The notes under the pieces are model-generated. The model did not search any database. It was not told the DNA's origin and saw nothing but the letters and a program-made list of their open reading frames with translations. A program made the position numbers and the translations under genes. Positions 50,546 to 58,885 of a stretch of 64,000 nt of DNA are shown in pieces. Origin of the DNA: Bhargavaea beijingensis (GTDB taxonomy: Bacteria > Bacillota > Bacilli > Bacillales_A > Planococcaceae). Each line of letters opens with the position of its first letter. Within the stretch, counting starts at the first letter, position 1. The DNA is taken from the NCBI RefSeq assembly GCF_900101985.1, contig NZ_FNAR01000001.1, positions 248,001-312,000 of the forward strand, given 5' to 3'.

Positions 50546-50806
50546 TCAGTCCATCGCACCCGCTGTTCGGCGGTTCATCATTTCACCGGAATGGACATCA
50601 AAGCGTTCGACGGTTCGTTCCCCGGACTTGCGGTGGTAGACGACTTTCATGAGGCACGCTTCCTCCTGGCTGAATGCGTGGATGATCACCCGCTTCGTTT
50701 CTTCATAAATGTGTATGGGAACGTAGCCGGACTGTGTTTCCTGCTTCTCCATCCAGTCCGCCAGCGGGCTGTCGGTCAGCTCGGCCAAAAACCTTGAGTC
50801 TCTCAT
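50546..50806 (-). CDS. Small hypothetical protein
   Basis: 86 residues: MRDSRFLAELTDSPLADWME, then a beta-rich part (YVPIHIYEETKRVIIHAFS, CLMKVVYHRKSGERTVERF). AAAGGAAGACGG precedes ATG 50806. No family recognised; codon use resembles the neighbours. Monocistronic in front of the divergent amidohydrolase gene. Confidence 0.6.
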   Translation of the reverse strand: MRDSRFLAELTDSPLADWMEKQETQSGYVPIHIYEETKRVIIHAFSQEEACLMKVVYHRKSGERTVERFDVHSGEMMNRRTAGAMD

Positions 50807-50991
50807 TGACCGTCTTCCTTTCAAATTTAAACTCTAGCAAACATATTGGGTTTTATTGAAATGGGGAAGGGTCAGTTTAACGAGGAGAGGGGTGGTCAGT
50901 TCCACGGTGAATTCGCCTTAATCCCTTCACACTTTCCCTGTCTGAAAAGTGCTACACTAAAAGAAAAAATCGGTTCGATGGAGGAATGGGA

Positions 50992-52563
50992 ATGAAGACG
51001 CTGTGGCATGGGGGAACGTTTGTGACGATGGAACAGGAAGGGCACACGGTCGGGGCGGTGCTCGTGGAGGACGGGCGGATTATCGCAACGGGTACAGTTG
51101 AAGAGCTGAAGGGCCGGGCCGACCGGGAGGAGAATGTCGGCGGTGCGGTTGTTTATCCGGGATTTGTCGATACGCATATGCACCTGATCGGCCATGGCCG
51201 GCAGCTGCTCAGCAACAATCTGTCCGCGGTGACGTCGTCGGGGGAACTGCTCGCGATCATGCGGAAAGCGGCGGAGCAGGTGCCGGACGGCGAGTGGGTG
51301 CTCGGAGAAGGTTGGGATGAGAACCTGTTCGCGGACCGGCATATCCCGACGCTTGCGGAACTGGATGCCGTGACGGACAAGCCGATGATGCTGAAGCGGA
51401 CGTGCCGCCACATGCTGCTTGCGAACTCGGCGGCGCTGCGGCTTGCGGGCATCACGAAAGAGACGCCGGATCCGGAAGGCGGCGTCATCGTGCGTGATGC
51501 GGACGGACACCTGACCGGCTTCCTGAAGGAGGACGCGCAGGACCTGGTCGAGGCGATTGTCCCTCATCCGTCAGAGGAAGCGATCCGCGCCGCGCTTGAA
51601 GCGGCGGTCGATGACCTTGTGTCGATGGGGCTGACGGGGGGCCATACCGATGACCTCGGATACTTTGGCGGATACGAGAATCCGATGAAGGCGTTCCATG
51701 AAGTGCTCGGCGAGGGCAAGCGGAAGTTCCGTGCGCATCTGCTTCGCCGCTCGACGGTCTTCGATGCCATGATGAAAGCGGATGTGTCCTACACCAAGTG
51801 GGCGGAGCCCGGCGCGATGAAGTTCTTTATCGACGGGGCGCTCGGCGGCAAGACCGCCGCGCTGTCGGAGGATTACTCGGATGATCCGGGCAACCGCGGC
51901 ACGTTCGTTGTGACTCGGGAGGAGACGGAGGAACTGGTGCGCCTCGCTCGCAGCCACGGCGAGGCGATCGCGGTGCACGTGATCGGCGACGCAGCAGCGG
52001 AGAGGGCGATCGAAGCGATCGAGAAGTACCCGTGCCCGGAAGGCAAGCGCGACCGGCTGATCCATGTGTGCGTGCTGCGCGAGGACCTGGTCGACCGGAT
52101 GGAAAAGCTCCCGGTCATCCTCGACATCCAGCCGATCTTCGTCGGCTCCGACTTCCCGTGGGCGGAAGACCGCCTCGGCCCGGAGCGGCTTGAATGGGCA
52201 TACGCGTGGAAAAAACTTATGGACCGCGGATTCATCTGCGGCGGCGGCTCCGACACACCGGTCGACTCCCCGGACCCGCTCCTCGGCATCTACACCGCCG
52301 TCGCCCGCAAGCTTCCGGACGACCCTGTGGAAGGCGGCTACCTGCCGGAAGAAAAACTTTCCCGCTACGAGGCGCTCCGGCTTTATACGACCGAAGCGGC
52401 GAAAGTGCTCGGCCAGGAAGCCATCCGCGGCAAAATCGCCCCGGGCCACTTTGCCGACTTCACCATGGTCGACGCCGACCTCGAGCGCGTGGCGGAAGAC
52501 GACATCGTAAACGCGGCTATCGTGATGACGGTGGTCGACGGGGACGTGCAGTTCAGGAAGTGA
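50992..52563 (+). CDS. Amidohydrolase, YtcJ type
   Basis: 523 residues of the metal-dependent amidohydrolase 3 family. [20 protein letters not shown] carries Hx[21 protein letters not shown] is the family block, [19 protein letters not shown] and [20 protein letters not shown] give further His and Asp ligands. YtcJ-like enzymes hydrolyse N-formyl or imide substrates; the substrate is unknown. ATG 50992 sits 7 nt after GGAGG, better than ATG 50986. Confidence 0.9.
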   Translation: MKTLWHGGTFVTMEQEGHTVGAVLVEDGRIIATGTVEELKGRADREENVGGAVVYPGFVDTHMHLIGHGRQLLSNNLSAVTSSGELLAIMRKAAEQVPDGEWVLGEGWDENLFADRHIPTLAELDAVTDKPMMLKRTCRHMLLANSAALRLAGITKETPDPEGGVIVRDADGHLTGFLKEDAQDLVEAIVPHPSEEAIRAALEAAVDDLVSMGLTGGHTDDLGYFGGYENPMKAFHEVLGEGKRKFRAHLLRRSTVFDAMMKADVSYTKWAEPGAMKFFIDGALGGKTAALSEDYSDDPGNRGTFVVTREETEELVRLARSHGEAIAVHVIGDAAAERAIEAIEKYPCPEGKRDRLIHVCVLREDLVDRMEKLPVILDIQPIFVGSDFPWAEDRLGPERLEWAYAWKKLMDRGFICGGGSDTPVDSPDPLLGIYTAVARKLPDDPVEGGYLPEEKLSRYEALRLYTTEAAKVLGQEAIRGKIAPGHFADFTMVDADLERVAEDDIVNAAIVMTVVDGDVQFRK

Positions 52564-52584
52564 GCCGAGAGGAGGATGGGGCGG

Positions 52585-52659
52585 ATTGTAACTTTCCCCG
52601 CGTGAATCGTAACATTCGTGAGCGGTATCGTAACTTTCCCTGCCGGAATCGTAACATTC
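52585..52659. repeat. 21-bp array, core ATCGTAAC(A/T)TTC, four units
   Basis: Units at 52585, 52606, 52627 and 52648, spacing 21: ATTGTAACTTTC, ATCGTAACATTC, ATCGTAACTTTC and ATCGTAACATTC, alternating T and A at one position. It lies between two plus-strand genes. The core resembles that at 62.4 kb. Confidence 0.88.
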
Positions 52660-52751
52660 ACGGGCAGTTTCGAATTGCCTGAATCCCATCATTCACAATC
52701 CAGACGGCCGGGCCCATCCGCACCGGCCGCACAACATGAGGAGGGATGGCC

Positions 52752-53972
52752 ATGGCTTCAATGGCACGCCCCATCCGCAATTATCTGCCGGGACTGCTCG
52801 TCCTGGCAGGCGGGCTGTATACCGTGTATTACTACTATATGTACTGGCTCCGTGTGTACGGGGCGCTCTGCATTCCGGGCTACGGGGACCCGATCAAGGT
52901 GGAGGTGACGCGGGGGATCTGGATCCGGCTGGATGCAATCCTGTTTCCGACGGTGTTCGGGGTGATCCTGACGCTCCTCGGGGTCATGCTCATTTGGAAA
53001 AAGAAGTTCGGGGCGGCGGTCGTGGCGCTTGTGCTGAGTGCGACCGTCATCAACTGGCCGGCCTTTGTCCTTATTGCCGGCGGCGCCATTCTCGGCCTGC
53101 TGTTTTGGCGGAAGACGCTTTTGCCTGCCATCGATCTTCCCGATGAGACGATGGAGTGGTTGAATCATGTGGCAGAATCGCCCGCCCCTAAATCGTTCCG
53201 GCGCTTGCCGGCGAAGCGGCTCGCCTACTCGTTCCGCAATGAAGGCGGAGAACACGTTGTGATAAAAGAAACGGAGTCCCCGGAAGCGGCGGAACGGGAA
53301 GCACAAGCCCTCTCCGCAACCACTGACCGGGACCTTCCCGCGCCAAAGGCGATCGCGACAGACGGCCCGTTCCTCCTGATGACGCAGCTGGACGGCTTCC
53401 CGTTTTTGCAACCTCTTGACTTTGAGGCTTGGATCGAAGAAATTGCGGGTATATTATCCACCACCCACCAGGCCCGCATGCCGGATAGGCAGGCGCACCC
53501 CAGGCCGGCCGAACCGGTCATCCCCGGCTGGGCATTTGACCGCGCCAACTGGGAGCGGGCCGCCCGGATCTTCCGGGAGGAAACCGCGGATGCCGCTCCG
53601 GTGATGATCCACGGGGACTTCGAGCCGGCCAATGTGCTGTTCCGGGATGGCCGGGCGACCGGACTGACCGGCTGGGGCCATGCCGGCTGCGGTCCGGCCC
53701 AGCTGGACGTCGGCCGGATGCGGGTCGCGCTCGAGCTGATCCACGGCGGAAACGTGGCGGACACATTCCTGGGCATGTATAAAAACGCGGCGAAAAACCG
53801 AGGCTTTACCTACTGCAGGTACTGGGACCTTCTCGCGGTGTACGGCTGGCTGGAACAGGATCCGGGCAGCATCGCTTCCCACTGGAGACGGTTCGGCATC
53901 ACGACCCTCTCGGAGGATGAAGTGAGGCGCCGTTTGGAACGGTTCGTGAAAACCTTGGCAGACAAGGAGTGA
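52752..53972 (+). CDS. Membrane domain fused to an APH-like kinase domain
   Basis: 406 residues. Residues 1-120 hold about four membrane helices; 150-400 are an aminoglycoside-phosphotransferase-like fold: ATP Lys172 in HVVIKETESPEAAEREAQAL, Brenner loop VMIHGDFEPANVLF (Asp289, Asn294). The second metal Asp, normally in a DW motif, reads LTGW, with Gly307. Either an odd kinase or a pseudokinase. ATG 52752 is 6 nt after GAGGAGGG. Substrate unknown. Confidence 0.78.
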   Translation: MASMARPIRNYLPGLLVLAGGLYTVYYYYMYWLRVYGALCIPGYGDPIKVEVTRGIWIRLDAILFPTVFGVILTLLGVMLIWKKKFGAAVVALVLSATVINWPAFVLIAGGAILGLLFWRKTLLPAIDLPDETMEWLNHVAESPAPKSFRRLPAKRLAYSFRNEGGEHVVIKETESPEAAEREAQALSATTDRDLPAPKAIATDGPFLLMTQLDGFPFLQPLDFEAWIEEIAGILSTTHQARMPDRQAHPRPAEPVIPGWAFDRANWERAARIFREETADAAPVMIHGDFEPANVLFRDGRATGLTGWGHAGCGPAQLDVGRMRVALELIHGGNVADTFLGMYKNAAKNRGFTYCRYWDLLAVYGWLEQDPGSIASHWRRFGITTLSEDEVRRRLERFVKTLADKE

Positions 53973-53976
53973 GGCC

Positions 53977-54165
53977 ATGAAGGACATCAGGATCCTTCTC
54001 CTGTTTATCGTCCCCGGCGCCATCATCGGCGTGACGGGAGCCGGCGCCGAATCCATGGCGCTTAAAGTAGGCTCCATGCTGCTTGCTGCATTGCTCGTGG
54101 TCGTGGCGCTGGTCGCAGGGATTCAATCCGTCGCACAAAACAGGGAGAAATACAGTAAACGTTAA
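53977..54165 (+). CDS. Small two-helix membrane protein
   Basis: 62 residues with helices at about 5-22 and 30-48 and a basic end NREKYSKR. ACAAGGAGTGAGGCC precedes the ATG, and the gene starts 4 nt after the APH-fusion stop, so it belongs to that operon. No family recognised. Confidence 0.65.
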   Translation: MKDIRILLLFIVPGAIIGVTGAGAESMALKVGSMLLAALLVVVALVAGIQSVAQNREKYSKR

Positions 54166-54258
54166 AAAATTCTGTTTATTTGATTATTGATCCGATAAAT
54201 AGGGAATGCTTCACGATAAGTCGTTCCGCTGGTGCGGGGCGGCTTTGCTGTGCCGCGA

Positions 54259-54292
54259 AAAGGCCGCCACCCTGCACGGATGGCGGCTGCTT
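54259..54292 (-). terminator. Terminator of the YfhE-type gene
   Basis: On the minus strand GCCGCCA and TGGCGGC arms followed by CTTTTC, right behind the stop. Confidence 0.82.
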
Positions 54293-54448
54293 TCATTTTT
54301 CGTTTTGACGGCTGTCTTTTTTGTTTGGCTTCTTGCCCGCCGCATCCGCGCGATTGAAGTCATCCTGATACAGCACTTCCTGCGTGTCGCGGAGGCCGTT
54401 GTGGGTCTCGGCCATGCGCTCATGCGGCTCCCGGTTTCCTTTCTTCAT
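54293..54448 (-). CDS. YfhE family small protein
   Basis: 51 residues, strongly charged: begins MKKGNREPHERMAETHNGLR, with the core LRDTQEVLYQDDFNRADAAG, which matches the TQEVLY..DFK.AD motif I associate with YfhE of Bacillus. GAAAGGAGTGTTTGGG precedes the ATG and a terminator follows the stop, so it is an independent small gene. Possibly sporulation-related; function unproven. Confidence 0.75.
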   Translation of the reverse strand: MKKGNREPHERMAETHNGLRDTQEVLYQDDFNRADAAGKKPNKKDSRQNEK

Positions 54449-54534
54449 CCCAAACACTCCTTTCGAATGATAGGTTCTCCCGTTACAGATGCGGTTAAAC
54501 GTGGTACAACGGAGTAAGGAAGGAGCGATTTTAT

Positions 54535-54732
54535 ATGGCAGACGGAAAAAACCGCGCGGACGTGAAACCCGGCCAGCGCGTGAAGATCGTGCTTAAAAAA
54601 GATCAGCGGATGGGCGCGCTGACCGAAGGGACCGTGAAGGACCTCCTCACGAATTCCCCGACCCATCCCCATGGCATCAAGGTGCGCCTGGAGGACGGAC
54701 AGGTCGGCCGCGTCAAGGAAATCATCGGATAA
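54535..54732 (+). CDS. YwbE family protein
   Basis: 65 residues: VKPGQRVKIVLKKDQRMGAL, then EGTVKDLLTNSPTHPHGIKV and LEDGQVGRVKEI, the full YwbE (DUF2196) pattern, a small KOW/SH3-like beta barrel. Role unknown; RNA or ribosome binding would fit the fold. GAAGGAGCG precedes the ATG. Confidence 0.92.
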   Translation: MADGKNRADVKPGQRVKIVLKKDQRMGALTEGTVKDLLTNSPTHPHGIKVRLEDGQVGRVKEIIG

Positions 54733-54740
54733 GGGAAAGG

Positions 54741-54770
54741 GCGCATGCGGACTGCCGCATGCGTTTTTAA
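54741..54770 (+). terminator. Terminator after ywbE-like gene
   Basis: CGCATGCGG and CCGCATGCG arms followed by TTTTTAATTT. Confidence 0.9.
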
Positions 54771-54872
54771 TTTCCTTAACAAACTCCTAAAACGTGCTTC
54801 ATATGCCCTTCATACAGGATGGGTATGGTGGGGGCAGAAGGGAAGGAAGAGCGGATACAGGGAGGCGGCGCG

Positions 54873-55479
54873 ATGAGACGGCTGTTGGTGATCGGGCTTG
54901 CGACGTTGTTTTTTTTCGGGGTTCAGGATGGATGCGGCCGCGCCGGTGGAACAGGCGCCGCCGGAGCATCGGGTGGAGGCGGCGGCCCTCCAGGCGGACG
55001 TCCCGGCCGAGATGCCGGCCTACTACGGCGATTACCGGCCGAATCCGACTTTCACCGATGACCGGCGGCTCAGGAATCCCGGTGAAGTGTGGCGTGACAG
55101 CCGCGGCGAGATGGAGGTGCTGAAGGCGACCGGCGAGCAAAAGCGGGTTGACGGGGGTGCCGCCGAACTGACAGTCAGGGAAACGAAGATTCTCCGCTAT
55201 GAGCCGGACGCACAACCGGAATTCAAGTTCGTCAAACTGTTTGTCGAGGTGCGGAACACCGGGGACGAGCCGGTCCGTGTCGAACCGGTGTCCGAGATGG
55301 TGACCGATACGGGCGAGACGGTCCATTGGCAGGAAGAAATCTATGGGGAAGGGCTCGGCGGCATGCTGGCACCCGGCCAGGTGAAGGCAGGGAACGTCGG
55401 GTTCATCTTGGAAGATACGGACGCCCAAGTCCTGACCCTCCATGCCGGAGCTGAAGGCAAGGCGGAAATCAGGTTCTAG
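54873..55479 (+). pseudogene. Exported protein paralog, frameshifted at a T8 tract
   Basis: ATG 54873 behind GGGAGG starts the signal-like MRRLLVIGLATLFFFG, but after eight T (54909-54916) the frame runs out. Removing one T joins the signal to the body MPAYYGDYRPNPTFTDDRRL, then FVKLFVEVRNTGDEPVRVEP and GLGGMLAPGQ, all of which match the intact lipoprotein at 55669. The body frame can also start at TTG 54898 without a signal. It may be a pseudogene, a phase-variable gene or a sequencing error. Confidence 0.7.
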
Positions 55480-55503
55480 AGGGAAACACCCGGAGGAGGT
55501 TCG

Positions 55504-55650
55504 ATGGATGATACTCAGAATCAGGCGGCTATTCCCTTTTCGCAGGACGGCGCAGGAAGCCCGGGAACCGGACAGACTCCGGAAAAAGAAAGTCGGCATT
55601 CCGATCAGGAGGAGAAGGTGACCGACGGAATACTGGCATTCAATAGATGA
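55504..55650 (+). CDS. Small hydrophilic protein
   Basis: 48 residues: MDDTQNQAAIPFSQDGAG, SPGTGQTPEKESRHSDQEEK, then TDGILAFNR. A strong GGAGGAGG sits before the ATG. Low complexity and no family; it lies between the two paralogous exported proteins. Its reality rests on the ribosome site and position. Confidence 0.45.
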   Translation: MDDTQNQAAIPFSQDGAGSPGTGQTPEKESRHSDQEEKVTDGILAFNR

Positions 55651-55668
55651 AGGCAGGGAGGAATCGGG

Positions 55669-56340
55669 ATGAAACGGACGGCTATGATCATCGGACTTGC
55701 AGCGCTTATTCTTACAGGCTGTTCATGGGAACTGGCAGAGACGGAGCGGGCACAGAACGTGAACAGGGCGGAAGCGGCAGCACTGCCGGCACCTGAGTGG
55801 AAGGAAGCGCCGCCTTATTACGAGGGCCACCCGGTCAACCCGCAGGTGACGGACGACCGGTTGCTCCGGCAGCCGGGCGGGACGGTCCTGGATGAGCGCG
55901 GGGAGGCGGAACTGCTTAAAGCAGGCAATGGGAAGCGGATCACGGCAGGCCCGGTCGATCTGGCCGTCCGGGAAGCCAAGTTGTTTCGCTACTATCCGGA
56001 CGAAGAGCTGATCGGCTTCTACCAGATGTTTACCGATGAGATGGGCTTCCCGGTAGCCAAGCTGTTTGTCGAAGTGACGAATACCGGGAACCACCCGATC
56101 CGCTTCGAACCCGCCGCTGTCTTGGAGACGGACGACGGCGAAAAAAAGCTCCGGGAGGATGACATCTACCTTGAGGGGCTTGGTGGTGAAATCAGACCTG
56201 GTGAGACAAGAAAGGGAAATGTCGGATTCATCCTGGAAGATGGAAACGCCGAACGCCTGACCGTCAGGACGAGTGATGTTATGGACAAGAGCGGCGAAAA
56301 ACTCACCGGCGGCACGGAGTTTGATATCCGGCTGGAATGA
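55669..56340 (+). CDS. Lipoprotein with DUF4352/DUF5068-like domain
   Basis: 223 residues; signal peptide and lipobox ILTGC (Cys18), then APEWKEAPPYYEGHPVNPQV and an immunoglobulin-like domain with VAKLFVEVTNTGNHPIRFEP and GLGGEIRPGETRKGNVGFIL. The shared blocks show it is the intact paralog of the frameshifted gene at 54873. GGGAGGAATCGGG precedes the ATG. Such domains occur in membrane-linked binding proteins; no role is known. Confidence 0.78.
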   Translation: MKRTAMIIGLAALILTGCSWELAETERAQNVNRAEAAALPAPEWKEAPPYYEGHPVNPQVTDDRLLRQPGGTVLDERGEAELLKAGNGKRITAGPVDLAVREAKLFRYYPDEELIGFYQMFTDEMGFPVAKLFVEVTNTGNHPIRFEPAAVLETDDGEKKLREDDIYLEGLGGEIRPGETRKGNVGFILEDGNAERLTVRTSDVMDKSGEKLTGGTEFDIRLE

Positions 56341-56364
56341 GGCGGAGGGGAATAGGAAACCACA

Positions 56365-56397
56365 ACGCATGCGGACGGCATGTGTTTTTTTATTGGG
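56365..56397 (+). terminator. Terminator after the lipoprotein gene
   Basis: ACGCATGC and GCATGTGT arms with GGAC loop and seven T. Confidence 0.8.
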
Positions 56398-56574
56398 CGA
56401 TGGGTCGGGCTGCGGTCGCGAAACCACAGATAGCGGCGCACCCACTGCACAAAGAGAGGATTGCGGGGCACCGTAGTTCATGCAATAATTGGAAGTAAAA
56501 AGAAACAATGGGGGCACGAGTAAGCGTTCAGCCATGTTCGGGGCTGACAGGTTTCCATTTAAGGAGGTTCCGCT

Positions 56575-57159
56575 ATGTTTTATAGAAAAATGTTTGTGAT
56601 CGGGCTGCTGCTTCTTTTGGGGGCCTGCGGTCAGGAGGAAGCCTCCATCCGCCCTGCAGATCTGACGGAGAGGGAGGAGGCCATCCTCAAGATGATGGCA
56701 GATCCGTCATTTGTGTTCGACTTCGATTTACCCGATGACGACGGGGAGATATCGGTATGGATTGAACACTATCAGTCCGGCCGGTTGGACAACGATCGAT
56801 TCTTGGATCTCACGGCTCCAGTCGCGCAAAACGGGTTTTTCACGTTTGTCAGCACCATTCAGGGCAAGGACGGGACACAATTGTTCCGCCTCGGCATCAA
56901 CAGTGACGGAGACGCGATAGGTTCATCTTTGGCCATGGATCCGGAACACTTAGAGGAAATGTCGGGCACTTGGGCAGCATTGCAGGAAGAGAAGAGATGG
57001 GAAGCCGACGAAGAAAAGGTGTTGGCCTATATCGGCTTTTCTTCCGGCAGCCGCATGAGCAGCCTTTCACAGGACTTTTTTGAAGACCCCGACAACCATC
57101 TGGATGAGCTGGAGCAATACGACGATGCCTATGTAATGAAAGCAAAAAGGGAAAAATGA
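56575..57159 (+). CDS. Putative lipoprotein, unknown function
   Basis: 194 residues: signal peptide with lipobox LLGAC (Cys19), then an acidic body (FDFDLPDDDGEISVWIEHYQ). No family recognised. The charge and the C-terminal DDAYVMKAKREK suggest a soluble extracytoplasmic domain. AAGGAGGTTCCGCT precedes the ATG. Monocistronic. Confidence 0.75.
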   Translation: MFYRKMFVIGLLLLLGACGQEEASIRPADLTEREEAILKMMADPSFVFDFDLPDDDGEISVWIEHYQSGRLDNDRFLDLTAPVAQNGFFTFVSTIQGKDGTQLFRLGINSDGDAIGSSLAMDPEHLEEMSGTWAALQEEKRWEADEEKVLAYIGFSSGSRMSSLSQDFFEDPDNHLDELEQYDDAYVMKAKREK

Positions 57160-57215
57160 CCCTTGACGGATCGGAAACGCAGGCGACGGGGATGTGAAGA
57201 TTTGAAATTATCCCC

Positions 57216-57244
57216 TTCCCGGTCACTCGTGGCCGGTTTTTTTA
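57216..57244 (+). terminator. Terminator after the 56.6-kb lipoprotein gene
   Basis: CCGGTCAC region and GTGGCCGG arms followed by seven T. Confidence 0.75.
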
Positions 57245-57253
57245 CATTCCGGG

Positions 57254-57293
57254 TTGTCATATATAAATGACAAATGTATAATATAGGTGACAA
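57254..57293 (+). promoter_or_regulatory. XRE promoter with built-in operator
   Basis: TTGTCA at 57254-57259, 17 bp, TATAAT at 57277-57282: an almost ideal promoter. The inverted repeat TTGTCAT ATATAA ATGACAA (57254-57273) fills the space between the boxes, and a further half-site GTGACAA follows the -10 box. Autorepression by the XRE protein is likely. Confidence 0.8.
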
Positions 57294-57315
57294 GTTTCCG
57301 GTTGGAGGGACTTTT

Positions 57316-57534
57316 GTGAAAGATGTGACACTGAAGAACGCGGTGAAGCTGAAACGGATTGAACGGGGCGGTTTCACCCAGGGTGAGCTTGCCAAGCAGG
57401 TCGGGGTGACACGCCAGACGATGAATCTGATTGAAGCCCAGAAATACAATCCTACCATCAAGGTCTGCTTGCAGATTGCGAAAGTGCTGGATGCGAAATT
57501 GGATGAACTGTTCTGGATGGAGGATGAGTCATGA
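57316..57534 (+). CDS. Small XRE family regulator
   Basis: 72 residues, one HTH: FTQGELAKQVGVTRQTMNLI as helices 2-3, then PTIKVCLQIAKVLDAKLDEL and FWMEDES, the YgzD-like short Cro/C1 type. GTG 57316 follows TGGAGGGA; the upstream ATG at 57274 lies within the promoter. It overlaps the next membrane protein gene by 4 nt. Confidence 0.9.
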   Translation: MKDVTLKNAVKLKRIERGGFTQGELAKQVGVTRQTMNLIEAQKYNPTIKVCLQIAKVLDAKLDELFWMEDES

Positions 57535-57893
57535 AAGGATTATTTACGTATCTACCGGCAGCGGGACTGCTGCTGATCCTCTTGATTCTCGAGGACTCAA
57601 TTCTGAAATGGGTGGCGATCGTTGCCGGAGCGGCGCTGATCGCCATGGCCAAGTGGCAGCGTTCAAAGATGAAGGAAGAGGAGATTGAATATGATGACCG
57701 TGTCAATGCGAACATCACCAAGTGGTCTCTCAGGACCCTATTTGTGATGAATGCCCTGCTGCTCGCATGGCTTGCCCTGGATCATTGGGCCGCTTTACCT
57801 GTGGAATTGTCTGCGGATACCCTAATCGTCTATGTGCTGATTTCCTTATTTGTTCCTTTTTATATCATCCCGGCCATTGTAAAACAATTTTAA
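57531..57893 (+). CDS. DUF2178-like small membrane protein
   Basis: 120 residues: two N-terminal helices (5-40), a charged cytoplasmic turn SKMKEEEIEYDDRVNANITK and two more helices. The DDRVNANITKWSL segment resembles the DERxxxIxxKAxxxT motif of DUF2178 proteins, which are commonly encoded behind small XRE regulators. It overlaps the XRE gene by 4 nt. Function unknown. Confidence 0.7.
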   Translation: MKGLFTYLPAAGLLLILLILEDSILKWVAIVAGAALIAMAKWQRSKMKEEEIEYDDRVNANITKWSLRTLFVMNALLLAWLALDHWAALPVELSADTLIVYVLISLFVPFYIIPAIVKQF

Positions 57894-57905
57894 GGAGGGA
57901 GACGG

Positions 57906-58184
57906 ATGACTGTCGATATGATTGTAATCGGACTGATTTTCTTTGTCTTGGGTTATTTGATCGGCGTGAAGAAAATGACTTTTCTTCTTGCCGGATTCAA
58001 TGAACAGCGTGTGCGCGACAAAGACAGACTCGGCCTTCTTGTAGGCGGCGCACTGGGAGTTTTGGGCGCCATCATGCTTATTGCCGGCTTGCTTGGTGCA
58101 GCGCCTGCCCAGCCATTTATCGTCGGAAGTGTGATCGTCATGCTGCTGCTCGTCGTCTACGTCAATGCCAAAATGGTGGAATGA
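57906..58184 (+). CDS. DUF3784 membrane protein
   Basis: 92 residues, three helices: MIVIGLIFFVLGYLIGVKKM, then LAGFNEQRVRDKDRLGLLVG, the DUF3784 signature loop, and two further helices. Third gene of the XRE operon, 12 nt after the DUF2178-like gene, preceded by AAGGAGGGAGACGG. Function unknown. Confidence 0.85.
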   Translation: MTVDMIVIGLIFFVLGYLIGVKKMTFLLAGFNEQRVRDKDRLGLLVGGALGVLGAIMLIAGLLGAAPAQPFIVGSVIVMLLLVVYVNAKMVE

Positions 58185-58186
58185 AG

Positions 58187-58218
58187 AAGAAAGCGGTCCG
58201 GGATGCGGCCGCTTTCTT
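58187..58218. terminator. Bidirectional terminator
   Basis: AAGAAAGCGG and CCGCTTTCTT arms between converging genes. Confidence 0.85.
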
Positions 58219-58223
58219 TATAT

Positions 58224-58745
58224 TCATTTCATCCGGCCAAGCACGGTCCACGCCACACACCCGGCCAGCGCCCCAAACGTATTCAGAATCACATCATCCA
58301 CATCAGTCGTCCGTCCGAGGAAATACTGGACCGCTTCCACGCCCAAAGACAGCAGCAGGCCGGCAAGCGTCGCTTTCAAAATGATCCTGCGGCGGACGGT
58401 CCTTCTTGCCCCGAACAGGAATCCGAACGGCACGAACAGCAGGATGTTCAGCCCGATATTCCGCAGCAAGACGCCTGGCCCATCCGCGTTCGCGATCATC
58501 TCCGCCATGCTCCGGAACGGAATCAGGTGGACATTCTGTTCGCCTGCCGGCCCGAGATCTTCCGGGTACAGGGTGATGAACAGGATCGCCATGACGCTAA
58601 GCGAGAACAGAACATTCACGAAAACCGGCTTCCGGCCCTGGCCGGGATTCCTGACATGCAGAACCGCATAGACCACCCCGGCGACAACCGCGGTGAACAA
58701 AAACAGCGGAATGACCCCGTCAAACGCTTTCCAAAGCTGTTCCAT
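58224..58745 (-). CDS. VanZ family protein
   Basis: 173 residues, five membrane helices. VanZ blocks: ITLYPEDLGPAGEQNVHLIP, LRNIGLNILLFVPFGFLFG and LSLGVEAVQYFLGRTTDVDD. VanZ-like proteins modulate resistance to glycopeptides or phagocyte killing, but most chromosomal members are uncharacterised. GGAGGTGTCGCC precedes the ATG. Confidence 0.9.
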   Translation of the reverse strand: MEQLWKAFDGVIPLFLFTAVVAGVVYAVLHVRNPGQGRKPVFVNVLFSLSVMAILFITLYPEDLGPAGEQNVHLIPFRSMAEMIANADGPGVLLRNIGLNILLFVPFGFLFGARRTVRRRIILKATLAGLLLSLGVEAVQYFLGRTTDVDDVILNTFGALAGCVAWTVLGRMK

Positions 58746-58885
58746 GGCGACACCTCCAGTTTAGAATACTTCCTGTCTACCCGGGATGCGGGCAGGTCAT
58801 GCAGGAAGGGAAACGGGGTAAGGAACGAGAAAGGGAAGAGGCGGGGAATAAGCGGCTGAAGTGGACAATCAAAGGAGACGATCAG

